Origin: Stenotrophomonas raiganjensis (SeqCode)
Lineage (GTDB): Bacteria; Pseudomonadota; Gammaproteobacteria; Xanthomonadales; Xanthomonadaceae
Assembly: GCF_030658505.1 (NCBI RefSeq)
Contig: NZ_JAUTXR010000140.1
Location: forward strand, 41,668 to 105,667
Length of the DNA stretch: 64,000 bases
Reading direction: 5' to 3'
The position numbers and the translations under genes were made by a program. The notes below the pieces were generated by a model that ran no database searches, was not told where the DNA came from, and saw only the letters and a list, made by a program, of their open reading frames with translations. Below, piece after piece: positions 9,295 to 18,869 of this stretch (positions are counted from its first letter, which is position 1; the number at the start of each line of letters is the position of its first letter).

Positions 9295-10122
9295 TCAGCG
9301 CGGGCGCTCGTTCACTGGTAGCCAGATCTCCACGCCACCGTTGCCGCTGTGCTCGTCGAAGCGCCCGTCGTAGCGTTCCAGATCGGGGGCGTCGGCAAGG
9401 CTCAGGTTGGACGCGGGAAGATAGTGGTCCAGCAGCCAGAACCAGGTCGAGCGGATGGTCGAGATGTGCCCGCCGTGCCAGGCCACCAGGTAGCGACGCG
9501 GCGGAATGTCCACGTGTTGCCAGTGCGCAGGTACGCTCGGTATCGCGCTGGCCGGCAGTGCGGCGATGTAGTCGAAGCCACCATCGTCATCACTGTTGCA
9601 GCACACGCCGAAGCTGATCGGTGCCGGCGCCGGCCATTCGCGGTTGAGTTGCGCCCACTGTCCGGGTATCGCACCACCGCTGTCGCGGGTATGCCGCATG
9701 CCGATACCCACCAGCTGGAAGGCGGGCGTGTCGAGCAGGCGCGGAGCCTCATCGCAGGGTGTGGGTGCCTCGTCCACGCGGATCGCCTGCACCAATGCCA
9801 GGCCGTCGGTGCCCCGTTCGCGCACCCGCTCCGGCGTCTGCCCGAACTGGTCGCTGAAGGCACGGGTGAACGCCGCATGGGTGGTATAGCCGGCGCCAAG
9901 CGCCACCTGCAGGATGTCCCCTGCGCCGTCGGCCAGCCGCTGCGCGGCCGCGGTCAGGCGCCGCCCGCGCAGGTAGCGCACCACCGAGGTACCGGTGCGG
10001 GCCTGGAACAGGCGCGACAGGTGGAACGGCGACAGCCCCGCCGCAGCGGCGATGTCGGCCAGTGCCAATGGTCGATCCGCATGGGTTTCGATGTACCACA
10101 ACGCCTTGCCTGCCGCACTCAT
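9295..10122 (-). CDS. AraC-family regulator with GyrI-like effector domain
   Basis: 275 residues. The N-terminal AraC DNA-binding domain (about 1-105) has two helix-turn-helix units, LALADIAAAAGLSPFHLSRL and a second ILQVALGAGYTTHAAFTRAF. The C-terminal part (about 120-275) is a GyrI/Rob-like small-molecule-binding domain (GIGMRH, FDYIAALPAS, EIWLPV). This order is typical of Rob-like activators that sense hydrophobic drugs. First gene of an operon with the downstream hydrolase; the ligand is unknown. Confidence 0.88.
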   Translation of the reverse strand: MSAAGKALWYIETHADRPLALADIAAAAGLSPFHLSRLFQARTGTSVVRYLRGRRLTAAAQRLADGAGDILQVALGAGYTTHAAFTRAFSDQFGQTPERVRERGTDGLALVQAIRVDEAPTPCDEAPRLLDTPAFQLVGIGMRHTRDSGGAIPGQWAQLNREWPAPAPISFGVCCNSDDDGGFDYIAALPASAIPSVPAHWQHVDIPPRRYLVAWHGGHISTIRSTWFWLLDHYLPASNLSLADAPDLERYDGRFDEHSGNGGVEIWLPVNERPR

Positions 10123-10308
10123 CCTGCCGTTCCCCCGAATCCAGTGCCCGGCACAGTAGCGGATCGGCAGGCACGGCGTTTAGCAGTTCTTGCGCTGCCG
10201 GGGCTTTGCGCGTGCCTGCATACCGGCAACAATGCCCGCATCATGGATGAAGGGGGCAAGGGGCATGCGATCGACGACGTGGGGCGCCAGGCCAGTGGAG
10301 CCGATCCG

Positions 10309-10695
10309 ATGATGGACATGGTGGTTACCCAGTGGCTGTTGCCCTGGTTGTTGACCCTGGCATTGCTGCTGCTGATGTGGCGCTGCGCGCCGTACTGGAA
10401 GGGCAATGCCTGGGTGTATCGCGCCGGCTTCGCGCTCCTGGCCGGGCTGCTGACACCGACGTTGCTGCTGGCCGGTCACGGCGTTCTGCCGGTTCCGACC
10501 ATTGGAGGACTGGTGACGGTGTTGCAGCGGTTGGAGTGGATCGGCAATCTGGACTTCAACATCCTGGCGGTCGGCACCGACAACATCTGGTTCCTGTTCA
10601 CGCCGTTCCAGATGGTGTCCATTGGCATGCTGTTCTTTCCATTGCGGACGGCCCGGCCGGCCCGTCTTGGCTTCGGCGGCAAAGGCACGGACTAG
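10309..10695 (+). CDS. Small three-helix membrane protein of unknown function
   Basis: 128 residues with three hydrophobic segments (about 5-22, 35-60 and 95-115). A GGAG 8 nt before the ATG pair at 10309 supports this start; a longer version from ATG 10243 lacks a ribosome site. No family is recognised. It stands alone between the AraC gene and the MocR gene and is followed by palindromic repeats. Confidence 0.55.
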   Translation: MMDMVVTQWLLPWLLTLALLLLMWRCAPYWKGNAWVYRAGFALLAGLLTPTLLLAGHGVLPVPTIGGLVTVLQRLEWIGNLDFNILAVGTDNIWFLFTPFQMVSIGMLFFPLRTARPARLGFGGKGTD

Positions 10696-10719
10696 CACCG
10701 GCACACGGTTGGTGGACTC

Positions 10720-10850
10720 TGGTAGGTGCCGACCGTTGATCGGCACATTCCATCCACGCATGGCGTGAACGAGCGCTGCCAACCAAGGTTGGCATCTACC
10801 CAACGCGGGTCCGGTAGACCCACGCACTGCGTGGGTGCTTTCCGCCTACC
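10720..10850. repeat. Cluster of REP/SMAG-like palindromes
   Basis: GGTAGGTGCCGACCGTTGAT begins one copy (10721-10746); GCCAACCAAGGTTGGCATCT begins a second in the opposite orientation (10778-10800); and CCACGCACTGCGTGG (about 10819-10835) forms a third hairpin ending in a CTACC. The cluster lies between convergent genes and may act as a bidirectional transcript barrier. Confidence 0.7.
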
Positions 10851-12360
10851 GATCAATCGCAGGCAACGCGTCCGACAACAACAGCCGGTCGATGCGTCGC
10901 AGTGCACTCTCCAATGGCCGGCGGTCCGCAGCCAGCCCAAGCGACAGCCGCACGCCACGCTGATGCGACACCCCCGGCGGGCAGAACGCCGATGACGGTG
11001 CAATCGCCAGGCCCTGCAGCTGCGCCGTGCGAACCAGGGTCGCGTCGGTCCACGGCGCCGGTATCCGGCACCAGGCATGCAGGCCTTCGGCGCGCTGCAG
11101 CAGCGACGGTGCCAGCAGGTAGCGCGCCATGCGCATGCGTTCGCGTGCCTCGGTGCGTACCTGGGCCAGCAGTGACTGCGCCGAACCATCCAGCAACAGT
11201 TGGCTGGCCAGCGCCGACACCAGCGGATGACCCATCAGCCGCGTCGCCCGCAATGCAGCCGTCATCGCCTCGGCATGCGCGGCGCTTGGGCACTGCACGA
11301 AGGCGGTACGCAGGCCAGGGCTGATCACCTTCGACAACGTGGCCACATAGAACACCTGCCGTGGTGCCAGGGTGGCCAGCGGCGTCGGCGCATCTTCGGC
11401 AAGGTGCCAGTAGGGGTCGTCTTCGATCGCCAGCAGGCCTTCGCGCTGCAGCACCCGCGCCAGCGCTTCACGCCGGTGCAGCGGCAGGGTCAGCGCGGTC
11501 GGGTTCTGGCACGTGGGGTTGAGATAGACCAGCCGTGCACCGCTTTCGCGCGCCTGCCGTGCAAGGGATTCGGGGCACATGCCGTGTTCGTCGCCCTGCA
11601 CCGGCAGCAGCCGACGCCCCAGCGCCGCTGCGGCCTGCAACAGCCCGGGATAGACCAGCGCATCGCACAGGATCGCATCATCGTCGCGACCCTGGCTGAC
11701 CAGGATCGCGGCCAGCGCCACCTGCGCGCCCTCGGTCAGCAGCAGGCAGGCATCGTCCACCGCGCCCAGCATCGGCTGCAGCCAGCGCGCCGCTGCATGC
11801 CGATCAGTGGGGTTGCCGCCGCCCAGGTGATAGGTCATCAGGTTCGGTGCGTTGCTGCGCGCAAGCACGGCGGCGGCACCGCGGCGCAGTGTCTCCGCCA
11901 GCGCGTCGGCATCGGGCACCGGCGGTACGTTCATGCTCAGGTCCACCACCTGGTCGAAGCCGGCCTTGGGCGGTGCGATGAAGCTGCCCTGCGGGCCACG
12001 CGCTTCGATCAGGCCGCGCTTGCGTGCTTCATCGAACGCGCGGGTGACCGTAGTCAGGTCGATGCCGAGCTGTTGCGCCAGGGCACGCTGTGAGGGCAGG
12101 CGCTGGCCGGGAGCGAGGCCGCCACGGCGGACCGTGCGTTCCAGTGAATTGACGATGCGCAGGTAGATCGGCCCGGTGTGCGCGAGCACGTCCTGCACCC
12201 ACTCGCGCGCTGCGACATCCGGTCGCGGCATGTACGGAGCATGTCGGGGCGTATCGTTGCTTCCAACGGCGGGAGCCTGTCCATAACCATCGGTCGGTTC
12301 GGACAGGTGACCGCCGTTGTTGTTTGCGGCGGCCACACCGGCCAGCGTCAGTGATGTCAT
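10846..12360 (-). CDS. MocR-type regulator (GntR HTH plus aminotransferase fold), copy 1
   Basis: 504 residues. A winged-helix GntR domain (about 60-130, with QRLPSQRALAQQLGIDLTTV) is followed by a PLP-dependent aminotransferase-like domain. The Schiff-base Lys is in ATLSKVISPGLRTAF. MocR regulators bind PLP and an amino compound and control neighbouring metabolic genes. GAGGA 6 nt before the ATG at 12360, and the 9-nt gap after the thioredoxin-like gene, place it last in a three-gene operon. An extra 40-residue N-terminal extension is unusual, and an internal start at 12231 is possible. Confidence 0.88.
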   Translation of the reverse strand: MTSLTLAGVAAANNNGGHLSEPTDGYGQAPAVGSNDTPRHAPYMPRPDVAAREWVQDVLAHTGPIYLRIVNSLERTVRRGGLAPGQRLPSQRALAQQLGIDLTTVTRAFDEARKRGLIEARGPQGSFIAPPKAGFDQVVDLSMNVPPVPDADALAETLRRGAAAVLARSNAPNLMTYHLGGGNPTDRHAAARWLQPMLGAVDDACLLLTEGAQVALAAILVSQGRDDDAILCDALVYPGLLQAAAALGRRLLPVQGDEHGMCPESLARQARESGARLVYLNPTCQNPTALTLPLHRREALARVLQREGLLAIEDDPYWHLAEDAPTPLATLAPRQVFYVATLSKVISPGLRTAFVQCPSAAHAEAMTAALRATRLMGHPLVSALASQLLLDGSAQSLLAQVRTEARERMRMARYLLAPSLLQRAEGLHAWCRIPAPWTDATLVRTAQLQGLAIAPSSAFCPPGVSHQRGVRLSLGLAADRRPLESALRRIDRLLLSDALPAIDR

Positions 12361-12369
12361 TGCGCGTCC

Positions 12370-12969
12370 TCAGCGCTTGGCCTGCCAGGGGCAGTAGCAG
12401 CCCACGGCAAGCAGTCCTTTGGGGCGCACGGTCTCGCCGCGCACCAGTCTGTCCAGCAGCGGTTCGACGAAGCTGTTGGCCGAGTTGCAGACCATGCCGA
12501 TGCTGTACGGGCCGGCGTACGCCAGATGGCCATGCCGGTCCCAGATCGCCACGGCAGGGCTGGCCGGGATGTGTTCGATACCGTCGATGGTCGGCAGGTT
12601 GACCACCTTGCTGCGCAGCGGCTCGGGCAGTTTGCCCTGCGTACCAGGGCGGCGGATCGCGTAGAAGTCGATGCCGGCGCGGCGGTACATGCTGATCAGG
12701 TAGCTCAGGTGCGCACCGGTTTCGCGGTTGCAGACCGCACACGCTGGGTCCCAGAAATGCACCACGCGGATGCGGCCGGTGTCGCCGGCCAGATTGGCCG
12801 GCAGGCGCAGTTGCGAGTCGTCGAAGACGATGGCCTGTTCGGTGAAGGTGGACTGTGCGCTGTAGCCGAAGTACTGCCAGAGCGCGGCCGCCACCCCGAC
12901 CATGAACAGGCAGGCGAGGGCGATCATCGCCGGCAGCAGCCAGCGGCGGCGCGGCGCGGCTGCGCCCAT
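12370..12969 (-). CDS. Membrane-anchored thioredoxin-like protein (DUF6436-like)
   Basis: 199 residues: an N-terminal uncleaved membrane anchor (about 10-31), then a periplasmic thioredoxin-like fold with redox motif CAVC at residues 77-80 after VVHFWDPA, a cis-Pro-like TIDGIEHIPASPAVAIWD, and two extra C-terminal cysteines (GCYCPW). Probably a periplasmic thiol reductase or oxidase; the partner is unknown. Its start touches the stop of the upstream small membrane gene (1-nt overlap), and it is co-transcribed with the MocR gene. Confidence 0.75.
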   Translation of the reverse strand: MGAAAPRRRWLLPAMIALACLFMVGVAAALWQYFGYSAQSTFTEQAIVFDDSQLRLPANLAGDTGRIRVVHFWDPACAVCNRETGAHLSYLISMYRRAGIDFYAIRRPGTQGKLPEPLRSKVVNLPTIDGIEHIPASPAVAIWDRHGHLAYAGPYSIGMVCNSANSFVEPLLDRLVRGETVRPKGLLAVGCYCPWQAKR

Positions 12970-13229
12970 CAGGACTCTGCTCCGCCGAACTTGTGCACGT
13001 ACTGCTTGCGCATCTCGCGGCAGGAGTCGGCCTGGGCGCGGCGCTGGATCTCGCTACGTGCCGGATCCTCGCTGCGCTGCACGCACTGTTCAATGGCGTG
13101 GCGCTCGGCCGCCTGCACGTCCACGGTCTGCGGCTGCAGGCAGACCCAGGCCAACGCGGCCAGCATCAGTACGACAAAGCCGCCGCAAGCGGCCATCACC
13201 AGGTGGAACTTCAGTTTCTCGGCGCGCAT
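12969..13229 (-). CDS. Small single-helix membrane protein, first gene of the MocR operon
   Basis: 86 residues with one N-terminal membrane helix (VMAACGGFVVLMLAALAWVC) and a charged Cys-containing periplasmic tail (EQCVQRSED, DSCREMRKQY). An AAGGGA before the ATG at 13229 favours this start over the ATG at 13247, which lacks a ribosome site and lies next to the operator-like repeat. The two tail cysteines may be redox partners of the thioredoxin-like protein encoded next; this is inference from adjacency. Confidence 0.6.
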   Translation of the reverse strand: MRAEKLKFHLVMAACGGFVVLMLAALAWVCLQPQTVDVQAAERHAIEQCVQRSEDPARSEIQRRAQADSCREMRKQYVHKFGGAES

Positions 13230-13257
13230 CGATGCACGTCCCTTCATCCATACATTG

Positions 13258-13280
13258 CATACAAAATATCATCTTGTATG
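13258..13280. promoter_or_regulatory. Operator-like inverted repeat CATACAA-N9-TTGTATG
   Basis: Perfect 7-bp arms around a 9-nt spacer, 29 nt upstream of the first gene of the MocR copy 1 operon. A further TCCATAC lies at 13247-13253. The same arrangement, with the same spacer length, recurs at 14755-14777 before MocR copy 2. The TATG/CATA content can also serve as a -10 region, fitting repression by occlusion. Confidence 0.65.
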
Positions 13281-13302
13281 GATTGCGCGCCACGTGGATG
13301 GC

Positions 13303-14718
13303 TCAGACGATGGCGTTGTGCCGGGCCTCGGGGGCTTCGGACAGGATCTCGTTCAGCTTCGCCAGCGCCCCGGCCAAGGCGCCCTGGTCGACCGCGCCGC
13401 CCAGCGACAGGCGGATGGCGTTGCCCGGCGGCGGTTCTTCCACGCTGAAGGCGTCGGAACTGGCGATGCCCAGCCCCTGCTCCTGTGCGGCCTGGATCAA
13501 TCGGTACTGGTCCAGCCGGGGGGGCAGGGGCAGCCAGACGTGCAGCCCGGCCGGATGTGCCTGGGCACGGGCCGGCAGGTACCGGGCGGCAATGGCCTGG
13601 CGCTCGCGCAGCTCCTGCTGGAAGCGCTGCACCATGTCCTGGGCCTGGCCGCTGCGGATCCACTGCGAGGCCACCGCCACCATCGACTGGGTCGGCATCA
13701 GCGCGATCGCGCGCAGCGCATCCAGCACCGGCTCCATCGGCTCGCCTGCCGGCACCACCAGGTAGGCGGTACGCAGGCCCGGCGCCAGGCACTTGGACAG
13801 GGTGGAGATGTAGTAGACCGGGCAGCCGGCATCGCGCTGCGCGGCCAGCGGTGGTGCGGCGTCACCGGCCAGCAACCAGTAGGGATCGTCTTCGATCACG
13901 GTCAGATCGTGGCGCTTTGCTACCGCCAGCAGGGCTTGCCGGCGCTGTGCCGACATCGTTGCCGTGGTCGGGTTCTGGATGGTCGGCACCAGGTACAGCA
14001 GGCGTGGGCGGCGCAGCTCGCAGGCCTCTTCCAATGCTTCGGGCAGCATGCCCTCGGCGTCCATCGCCACCGGCACCACGCCCCGCTGCAGCACGCGCGC
14101 GGCGGCCAGCAGGCCCGGGTAGGTCAGCTGTTCGGCGGCGATCAGCTCGCCTGGCTGGGTGCGGGCGAGGATCAGCGCACACAGCGCAGTCTGTGCGCCA
14201 GGGCAGATCACCACCTGGTCGGTGCCGACCGTGCCCAGCATCGGGGCCAGCCACTGCACGGCGGCGGCGCGGTCCTCGCGGGTGCCGGCGCCGACGTGGT
14301 AGCTCATCAGTTCGCCCTGGCCCAGCTGCTGCCCTACGTGCTGGAAGCCGGCCTCCATGCCCTGCGCGAACGGCGCGCTGCCCAGCAGCGGCGGGATGTT
14401 CATGCTCAGGTCGACCGAGGTGCTGCGGTTGCCGGCCGACAGCGCGATGAAGGTGCCGCCGGCGCCTTGTGCATCGAGCAGCCCGGCCTGGCGCAGCTCG
14501 GCAAAGGCGCGGGTGACAGTGGTCAGGTCCACGCCTACCTGCTGGGCCAGGTCGCGCTGCGGCGGCAGGCGGTCGCCCGGGCGCAGCACGCCGTCATCCA
14601 CCGCTTCGCGCACCTGCTGGGCGATCTGCAGGTACAGCGGGCCGGCGCCCTCGCGGAAGGGGCGAACCCAGGTGCGATTGGGATGTTTCAGGCGGCGGCC
14701 GGCGGCAGGTGGCGTCAT
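13303..14718 (-). CDS. MocR-type regulator (GntR HTH plus aminotransferase fold), copy 2
   Basis: 471 residues. The winged helix is at about 25-95 (GDRLPPQRDLAQQVGVDLTT), followed by the aminotransferase-like domain with Lys309 in YISTLSKCLAPGLRTAY and the PLP-phosphate region. It is a clear paralogue of copy 1 (shared PxQRxLAQQxGxDLTTVTRAF and TLSKxxxPGLRTA patterns). It is divergent from cyoA, and the intergenic region holds the operator-like repeat, so autoregulation is likely and an effect on cyo is possible. Confidence 0.88.
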   Translation of the reverse strand: MTPPAAGRRLKHPNRTWVRPFREGAGPLYLQIAQQVREAVDDGVLRPGDRLPPQRDLAQQVGVDLTTVTRAFAELRQAGLLDAQGAGGTFIALSAGNRSTSVDLSMNIPPLLGSAPFAQGMEAGFQHVGQQLGQGELMSYHVGAGTREDRAAAVQWLAPMLGTVGTDQVVICPGAQTALCALILARTQPGELIAAEQLTYPGLLAAARVLQRGVVPVAMDAEGMLPEALEEACELRRPRLLYLVPTIQNPTTATMSAQRRQALLAVAKRHDLTVIEDDPYWLLAGDAAPPLAAQRDAGCPVYYISTLSKCLAPGLRTAYLVVPAGEPMEPVLDALRAIALMPTQSMVAVASQWIRSGQAQDMVQRFQQELRERQAIAARYLPARAQAHPAGLHVWLPLPPRLDQYRLIQAAQEQGLGIASSDAFSVEEPPPGNAIRLSLGGAVDQGALAGALAKLNEILSEAPEARHNAIV

Positions 14719-14754
14719 CGGTCAGATTTTTCCATACGTGCAGGTGCACAAGTC

Positions 14755-14777
14755 CATACAATGATGTATCTTGTATG
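14755..14777. promoter_or_regulatory. Second operator-like inverted repeat CATACAA-N9-TTGTATG
   Basis: Identical 7-bp arms and 9-nt spacing as at 13258-13280, located 37 nt upstream of MocR copy 2 and 125 nt upstream of cyoA. A TCCATAC direct repeat lies 22 bp away (14731-14737 and 14753-14759), about two helical turns, the kind of spacing seen at MocR sites. Confidence 0.65.
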
Positions 14778-14901
14778 GGCTTGATTGGAGTGGTTCGCCT
14801 GCTTGTAGGCGACCTCGTACCCACAGTGTAGCCGCTCCACGCCCGGGCGCTGCGCGCAGGCGAGCCGGTCAAGCGCGCTTCTTCAACAGGGTTGACCTCC
14901 A

Positions 14902-15807
14902 ATGAATATCTGCTGGAACCGCATCCGCCTGGCGCTGGTCGCCCTGGCCTGCGTCGGCCTGTCGGGCTGTGACTGGGTGCTGCTGGATTCGAAGGGCATG
15001 GTCGGGCTCGCCCAGCGCGACCTGATCCTGATCTGCATCGGCCTGATGCTGATCGTCGTGATACCGGCCATCGTGCTGACCTTCGTGTTCGCCTGGCGCT
15101 ACCGTGCCGGCAATACCAAAGCGAAATACATGCCGGACTGGTCGCACTCCACCAAGGTGGAGATCGTGGTCTGGGGCGTGCCGCTGCTGATCATTGCCGG
15201 CCTGGCGGTGATCGTGTGGAAGTCGACCCACGAACTGGACCCGTACAAGCCGCTGGATGTGGCCGGTGAACCGCTGCACGTGGACGTGATCGCCACCGAC
15301 TGGAAGTGGGTGTTCGTGTACCCGGACCTGGGCATCGCCACGGTCAACCAGCTCAACTTCCCGGCCAACCGCCCGCTGGCGTTCAACATCACCTCCAACT
15401 CGACGATGAATACCTTCTTCATCCCGCAGCTGGGTGGGCAGATCTACGCGATGGCCGGCATGCGCACGCAGCTGCACCTGATCGCCAACGAGCCCGGCCA
15501 GTTCCGTGGCATGTCGGGCAACTACAGCGGGCATGGCTTCTCGAACATGAAGTTCATCGCCACTGCCAGCAGCAACGAAGCGTTCGATCGCTGGGTGGCC
15601 GAGGTGCGCAGCGCGCCGGAAACACTCAGCTTCGCGCAGTTCAAGGCGCTGGCCGCGCCGTCGAAGAACGCACCGGTGCAGCACTTCTCCAGTGTTGAAC
15701 CGCTGCTGTTCAAGAAGGTCATCGACCAGTTCATCGGCGTCGGTGAGAACACCGCTGCTGCTACCCCGGCGGGTGCTGCCGGCGGTGCCCAGGTTTCCCA
15801 GGAGTAA
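14902..15807 (+). CDS. cyoA: Cytochrome bo3 ubiquinol oxidase subunit II
   Basis: 301-residue lipoprotein (lipobox LSGC, Cys23) with two membrane helices and a periplasmic cupredoxin domain. [20 protein letters not shown] and the absence of the CuA Cys-x3-Cys ligands show the quinol-oxidase type. It forms the quinol oxidase complex with the next three genes; all four are tightly spaced in one direction. Confidence 0.95.
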   Translation: MNICWNRIRLALVALACVGLSGCDWVLLDSKGMVGLAQRDLILICIGLMLIVVIPAIVLTFVFAWRYRAGNTKAKYMPDWSHSTKVEIVVWGVPLLIIAGLAVIVWKSTHELDPYKPLDVAGEPLHVDVIATDWKWVFVYPDLGIATVNQLNFPANRPLAFNITSNSTMNTFFIPQLGGQIYAMAGMRTQLHLIANEPGQFRGMSGNYSGHGFSNMKFIATASSNEAFDRWVAEVRSAPETLSFAQFKALAAPSKNAPVQHFSSVEPLLFKKVIDQFIGVGENTAAATPAGAAGGAQVSQE

Positions 15808-15812
15808 CGAAC

Positions 15813-17789
15813 ATGTTGGGTAAATTGACGTGGGAGGCCGTGCCGCTGCACGAGCCTATCGTCGTGGTCACATTGGCGGCCATGGTGCTGGGTGGCCTCG
15901 CGCTGCTTGGCGCGGTGACGTACTTCAAGCTGTGGGGCCCGCTGTGGCGCGACTGGTTCACCACCGTGGACCACAAGAAGATCGGCATCATGTACGTGGT
16001 GGTGGCGCTGGTCATGCTGGTGCGTGGCTTCGCCGATGCGCTGATGATGCGCGCGCAGCTGGCCGCGGCCGGGCCGGGCAGTGACGGCTTCCTGCCGCCG
16101 GAGCACTACGACCAGATCTTCACCGCGCACGGCGTGATCATGATCTTCTTCGTCGCCACGCCGTTCGTGGTCGGCCTGATGAACATCATCGTGCCGCTGC
16201 AGATCGGCGCGCGCGACATGGCGTTCCCGTTCCTCAACGCCTTCAGCTTCTGGATCTTCGTGGTCGGCGCGGCGCTGATGATGATCTCGCTGGGCGTTGG
16301 CGAGTTCGCCATGACCGGCTGGGTCGCCTATCCGCCGCTGTCGGGCATCGAGTTCAGTCCAGGCGTGGGTGTTGATTACTACATCTGGGCGTTGCAGGCT
16401 TCCGGTATCGGCACCTTGCTGACCGGCGTCAACCTGTTCATCACCATCCTGCGCATGCGTGCGCCGGGCATGACCCTGATGAAGATGCCGGTGTTCACCT
16501 GGACCGTGCTGGTCACCAGCGTGATCATCATCGCCGCCTTCCCGATCCTGACCGTGGCGCTGGGCGCGCTCACCCTGGACCGCTACCTGGACTTCAACTT
16601 CTACACCAACACGTTGGGTGGCAACCCGATGATGTACGTGAACCTGGTGTGGGCCTGGGGCCATCCGGAGGTGTACATCCTGGTGCTGCCGGCATTCGGC
16701 ATCTTCTCTGAAGTCACCGCCACGTTCGCGCGCAAGAAGCTGTTCGGCTACAAGTCGATGGTGGGCGCCACGCTGGCGATCGGCATCCTGTCGTTCATCG
16801 TCTGGCTGCATCACTTCTTCACCATGGGCTCCGGTGCCAGCGTCAATGCCTTCTTCGGCATCATGACGATGATCATCGCCATCCCCACCGGCGTGAAGAT
16901 CTTCACCTGGCTGTTCACCATGTACGGCGGCCGCGTCGAGTTCAGCGTGCCGATGCTGTGGACCATCGCCTTCCTGGTCACCTTCACCATCGGTGGCATG
17001 ACCGGCGTGCTGCTGGCCATCCCGGGCGCGGACTTCCTGCTGCACAACAGCCTGTTCCTGGTCGCGCACTTCCACAACACCATCATCGGCGGCGCGCTGT
17101 TCGGCTACCTGGCCGGTTTCGCCTACTGGTTCCCGAAGGTGTTCGGCTTCACCCTCAACGAGCGCCTGGGCAAGTGGTCGTTCGCGTGCTGGGTGATCGG
17201 CTTCTACCTGGCCTTCATGCCGCTGTACATGCTCGGCTTCATGGGCATGACCCGCCGCATGAACCAGTACGACAACCCGGCGTGGACGCCGTACCTGATC
17301 GCCGCCTTCATCGGCGCGCTGTTCGTGTTCGCGGGCATCATCCTGATGCTGGTGCAGATCTACGTGAGCGTGCGCGACCGCAAGCGCAACCTGGACCTGA
17401 CCGGCGACCCGTGGAACGCACGCACGCTGGAATGGGCCACGCCGTCGCCGCCGCCGTTCTACAACTTCGCCGTGGTGCCCAAGGCCGACGAGCTGGACGC
17501 CTTCCATGAAGCGAAGAAGCGTGGCCTGCCGCCGCCGCCGAAGAAGTACGCGCCGATCCACATGCCGAAGAACACCGGCGTGCCGCTGATCCTCAACATC
17601 TGGATCCTGGTGCTGTGCTTCGCCCTGGTCTGGCACATCTGGTGGATGGCCGCGGCCAGCTTCATCGCAATGATCGTCACCCTGATCGTGCGGTCCTACG
17701 ACGAGGACGTGGACTACTACGTCAGTTCCGAAGAGGTGGCGCGCACCGAAGCAGCCAACCTTGCCAAGCTGAAGGAGGTACGCGCATGA
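15813..17789 (+). CDS. cyoB: Cytochrome bo3 ubiquinol oxidase subunit I
   Basis: 658 residues, 15 or so membrane helices, the catalytic haem-copper subunit. [14 protein letters not shown] carries the CuB His and the cross-linked Tyr region, HHFFTMG the other CuB His pair, and [10 protein letters not shown] the haem ligands. Reduces O2 to water with quinol electrons and pumps protons. GGAG overlaps the cyoA stop; the stop overlaps the cyoC start (ATGA). Confidence 0.97.
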   Translation: MLGKLTWEAVPLHEPIVVVTLAAMVLGGLALLGAVTYFKLWGPLWRDWFTTVDHKKIGIMYVVVALVMLVRGFADALMMRAQLAAAGPGSDGFLPPEHYDQIFTAHGVIMIFFVATPFVVGLMNIIVPLQIGARDMAFPFLNAFSFWIFVVGAALMMISLGVGEFAMTGWVAYPPLSGIEFSPGVGVDYYIWALQASGIGTLLTGVNLFITILRMRAPGMTLMKMPVFTWTVLVTSVIIIAAFPILTVALGALTLDRYLDFNFYTNTLGGNPMMYVNLVWAWGHPEVYILVLPAFGIFSEVTATFARKKLFGYKSMVGATLAIGILSFIVWLHHFFTMGSGASVNAFFGIMTMIIAIPTGVKIFTWLFTMYGGRVEFSVPMLWTIAFLVTFTIGGMTGVLLAIPGADFLLHNSLFLVAHFHNTIIGGALFGYLAGFAYWFPKVFGFTLNERLGKWSFACWVIGFYLAFMPLYMLGFMGMTRRMNQYDNPAWTPYLIAAFIGALFVFAGIILMLVQIYVSVRDRKRNLDLTGDPWNARTLEWATPSPPPFYNFAVVPKADELDAFHEAKKRGLPPPPKKYAPIHMPKNTGVPLILNIWILVLCFALVWHIWWMAAASFIAMIVTLIVRSYDEDVDYYVSSEEVARTEAANLAKLKEVRA

Positions 17790-18421
17790 ACCTGTTGACC
17801 CGCCCGGAGCTGGCCAGCGACACGCAGGCGCACGAGGACCACCACGAACACGACCACAGCCACGAGCAGGGCGGCATGAAGGTGTTCGGCATGTGGGTCT
17901 ACCTCATGTCCGACCTGGTGCTGTTCGGTTCGCTGTTCGCCTCGTATGCGGTGCTCAGCACCGCATACGCCGGCGGCCCGACCGGCAAGGACCTGTTCTC
18001 GCTGCCCTTCGTGATGGCCGAGACCTTCCTGCTGCTGGTCTCCAGCATCACCTACGGCCAGGCCGTACTGGCGATGCACCGCCACGATGCGTCGGCAGTG
18101 CTGCGCTGGCTGGGCGTGACCTTCGTGCTCGGTGCTTCGTTCATCGGCATGGAGATCTACGAGTTCTCGCACCTGATCCACGAAGGCGCGGGCCCGAGCA
18201 CCAGTGCCTACCTGTCGGCGTTCTTCGCCCTGGTCGCCACCCACGGCCTGCACGTCGCCAGTGGCCTGATCTGGATGGCCGTGGTGATGCACCAGGTCTA
18301 CCGCCGTGGCCTGACCCCGACCAACATCACCCGCGTGTCGTGCCTGAGCCTGTTCTGGCACTTCCTGGACCTGGTGTGGATCTGCGTCTTCACCTTCGTC
18401 TACCTGATCGGAGCCTTCTGA
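17786..18421 (+). CDS. cyoC: Cytochrome bo3 ubiquinol oxidase subunit III
   Basis: 211 residues with five membrane helices ([20 protein letters not shown], then [19 protein letters not shown], and so on). The N-terminal tail is His/Glu-rich ([13 protein letters not shown]), a variable cytoplasmic extension. ATG at 17786 overlaps the cyoB stop, preceded by GGAGG. Confidence 0.95.
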   Translation: MNLLTRPELASDTQAHEDHHEHDHSHEQGGMKVFGMWVYLMSDLVLFGSLFASYAVLSTAYAGGPTGKDLFSLPFVMAETFLLLVSSITYGQAVLAMHRHDASAVLRWLGVTFVLGASFIGMEIYEFSHLIHEGAGPSTSAYLSAFFALVATHGLHVASGLIWMAVVMHQVYRRGLTPTNITRVSCLSLFWHFLDLVWICVFTFVYLIGAF

Positions 18422-18422
18422 C

Positions 18423-18755
18423 ATGGCCCACGTCGAAACCTCGCGCGCCGGCAATGCGCACGGCTCCACCAAGTCCTACCTGATCGGTTTCGTGCTGTGC
18501 GCGCTGCTGACCGTGGTGCCGTTCGCGCTGGTGATGAACCCGGTGCTGTCGCGGCCGCTCACGCTGTTCCTGCTGGTCGGCTTCGCGGTGGCACAGATCC
18601 TGGTGCAGCTGGTCTATTTCCTGCACATGGACCGCAAGTCCGAAGGTGGCTGGAACCTGGCCAGCTTCGTGTTCACCCTGGTGATCCTGTTCATCATCGT
18701 CGCGCTGTCGGTGTGGATCATCTGGAGCATGCATTACCACATGATGATCAACTGA
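18423..18755 (+). CDS. cyoD: Cytochrome bo3 ubiquinol oxidase subunit IV
   Basis: 110 residues, three membrane helices, with the typical QLVYFLHMDRKSEGGWNLAS loop between helices 2 and 3. Starts 1 nt after the cyoC stop; last gene of the operon, followed by a large hairpin. Confidence 0.95.
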   Translation: MAHVETSRAGNAHGSTKSYLIGFVLCALLTVVPFALVMNPVLSRPLTLFLLVGFAVAQILVQLVYFLHMDRKSEGGWNLASFVFTLVILFIIVALSVWIIWSMHYHMMIN

Positions 18756-18760
18756 CCGTG

Positions 18761-18798
18761 GCCGGGGTGATCGGCATGGACCGCACGATCACCCCGGC
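18761..18798 (+). terminator. Terminator-like hairpin after cyoD
   Basis: GCCGGGGTGATC pairs with GATCACCCCGGC (12 bp) around a 14-nt loop, followed by a pyrimidine-rich, partly T-rich tract. Probably ends or attenuates the cyo transcript before the SCO gene. Confidence 0.65.
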
Positions 18799-18869
18799 AC
18801 CTCAGCCTTCTTTTCCCCACAAGGGCAGGCCTGACCGAGACCCCGCCCGCATCTGCGTTGGTGGTACCC

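Noticed and set aside
15522..17636. A 704-codon open frame on the strand opposite cyoB
   Set aside because: It is the antisense shadow of an unmistakable oxidase subunit; its translation is His/Gln/Arg-rich without any motif, as expected from high-GC codon bias.
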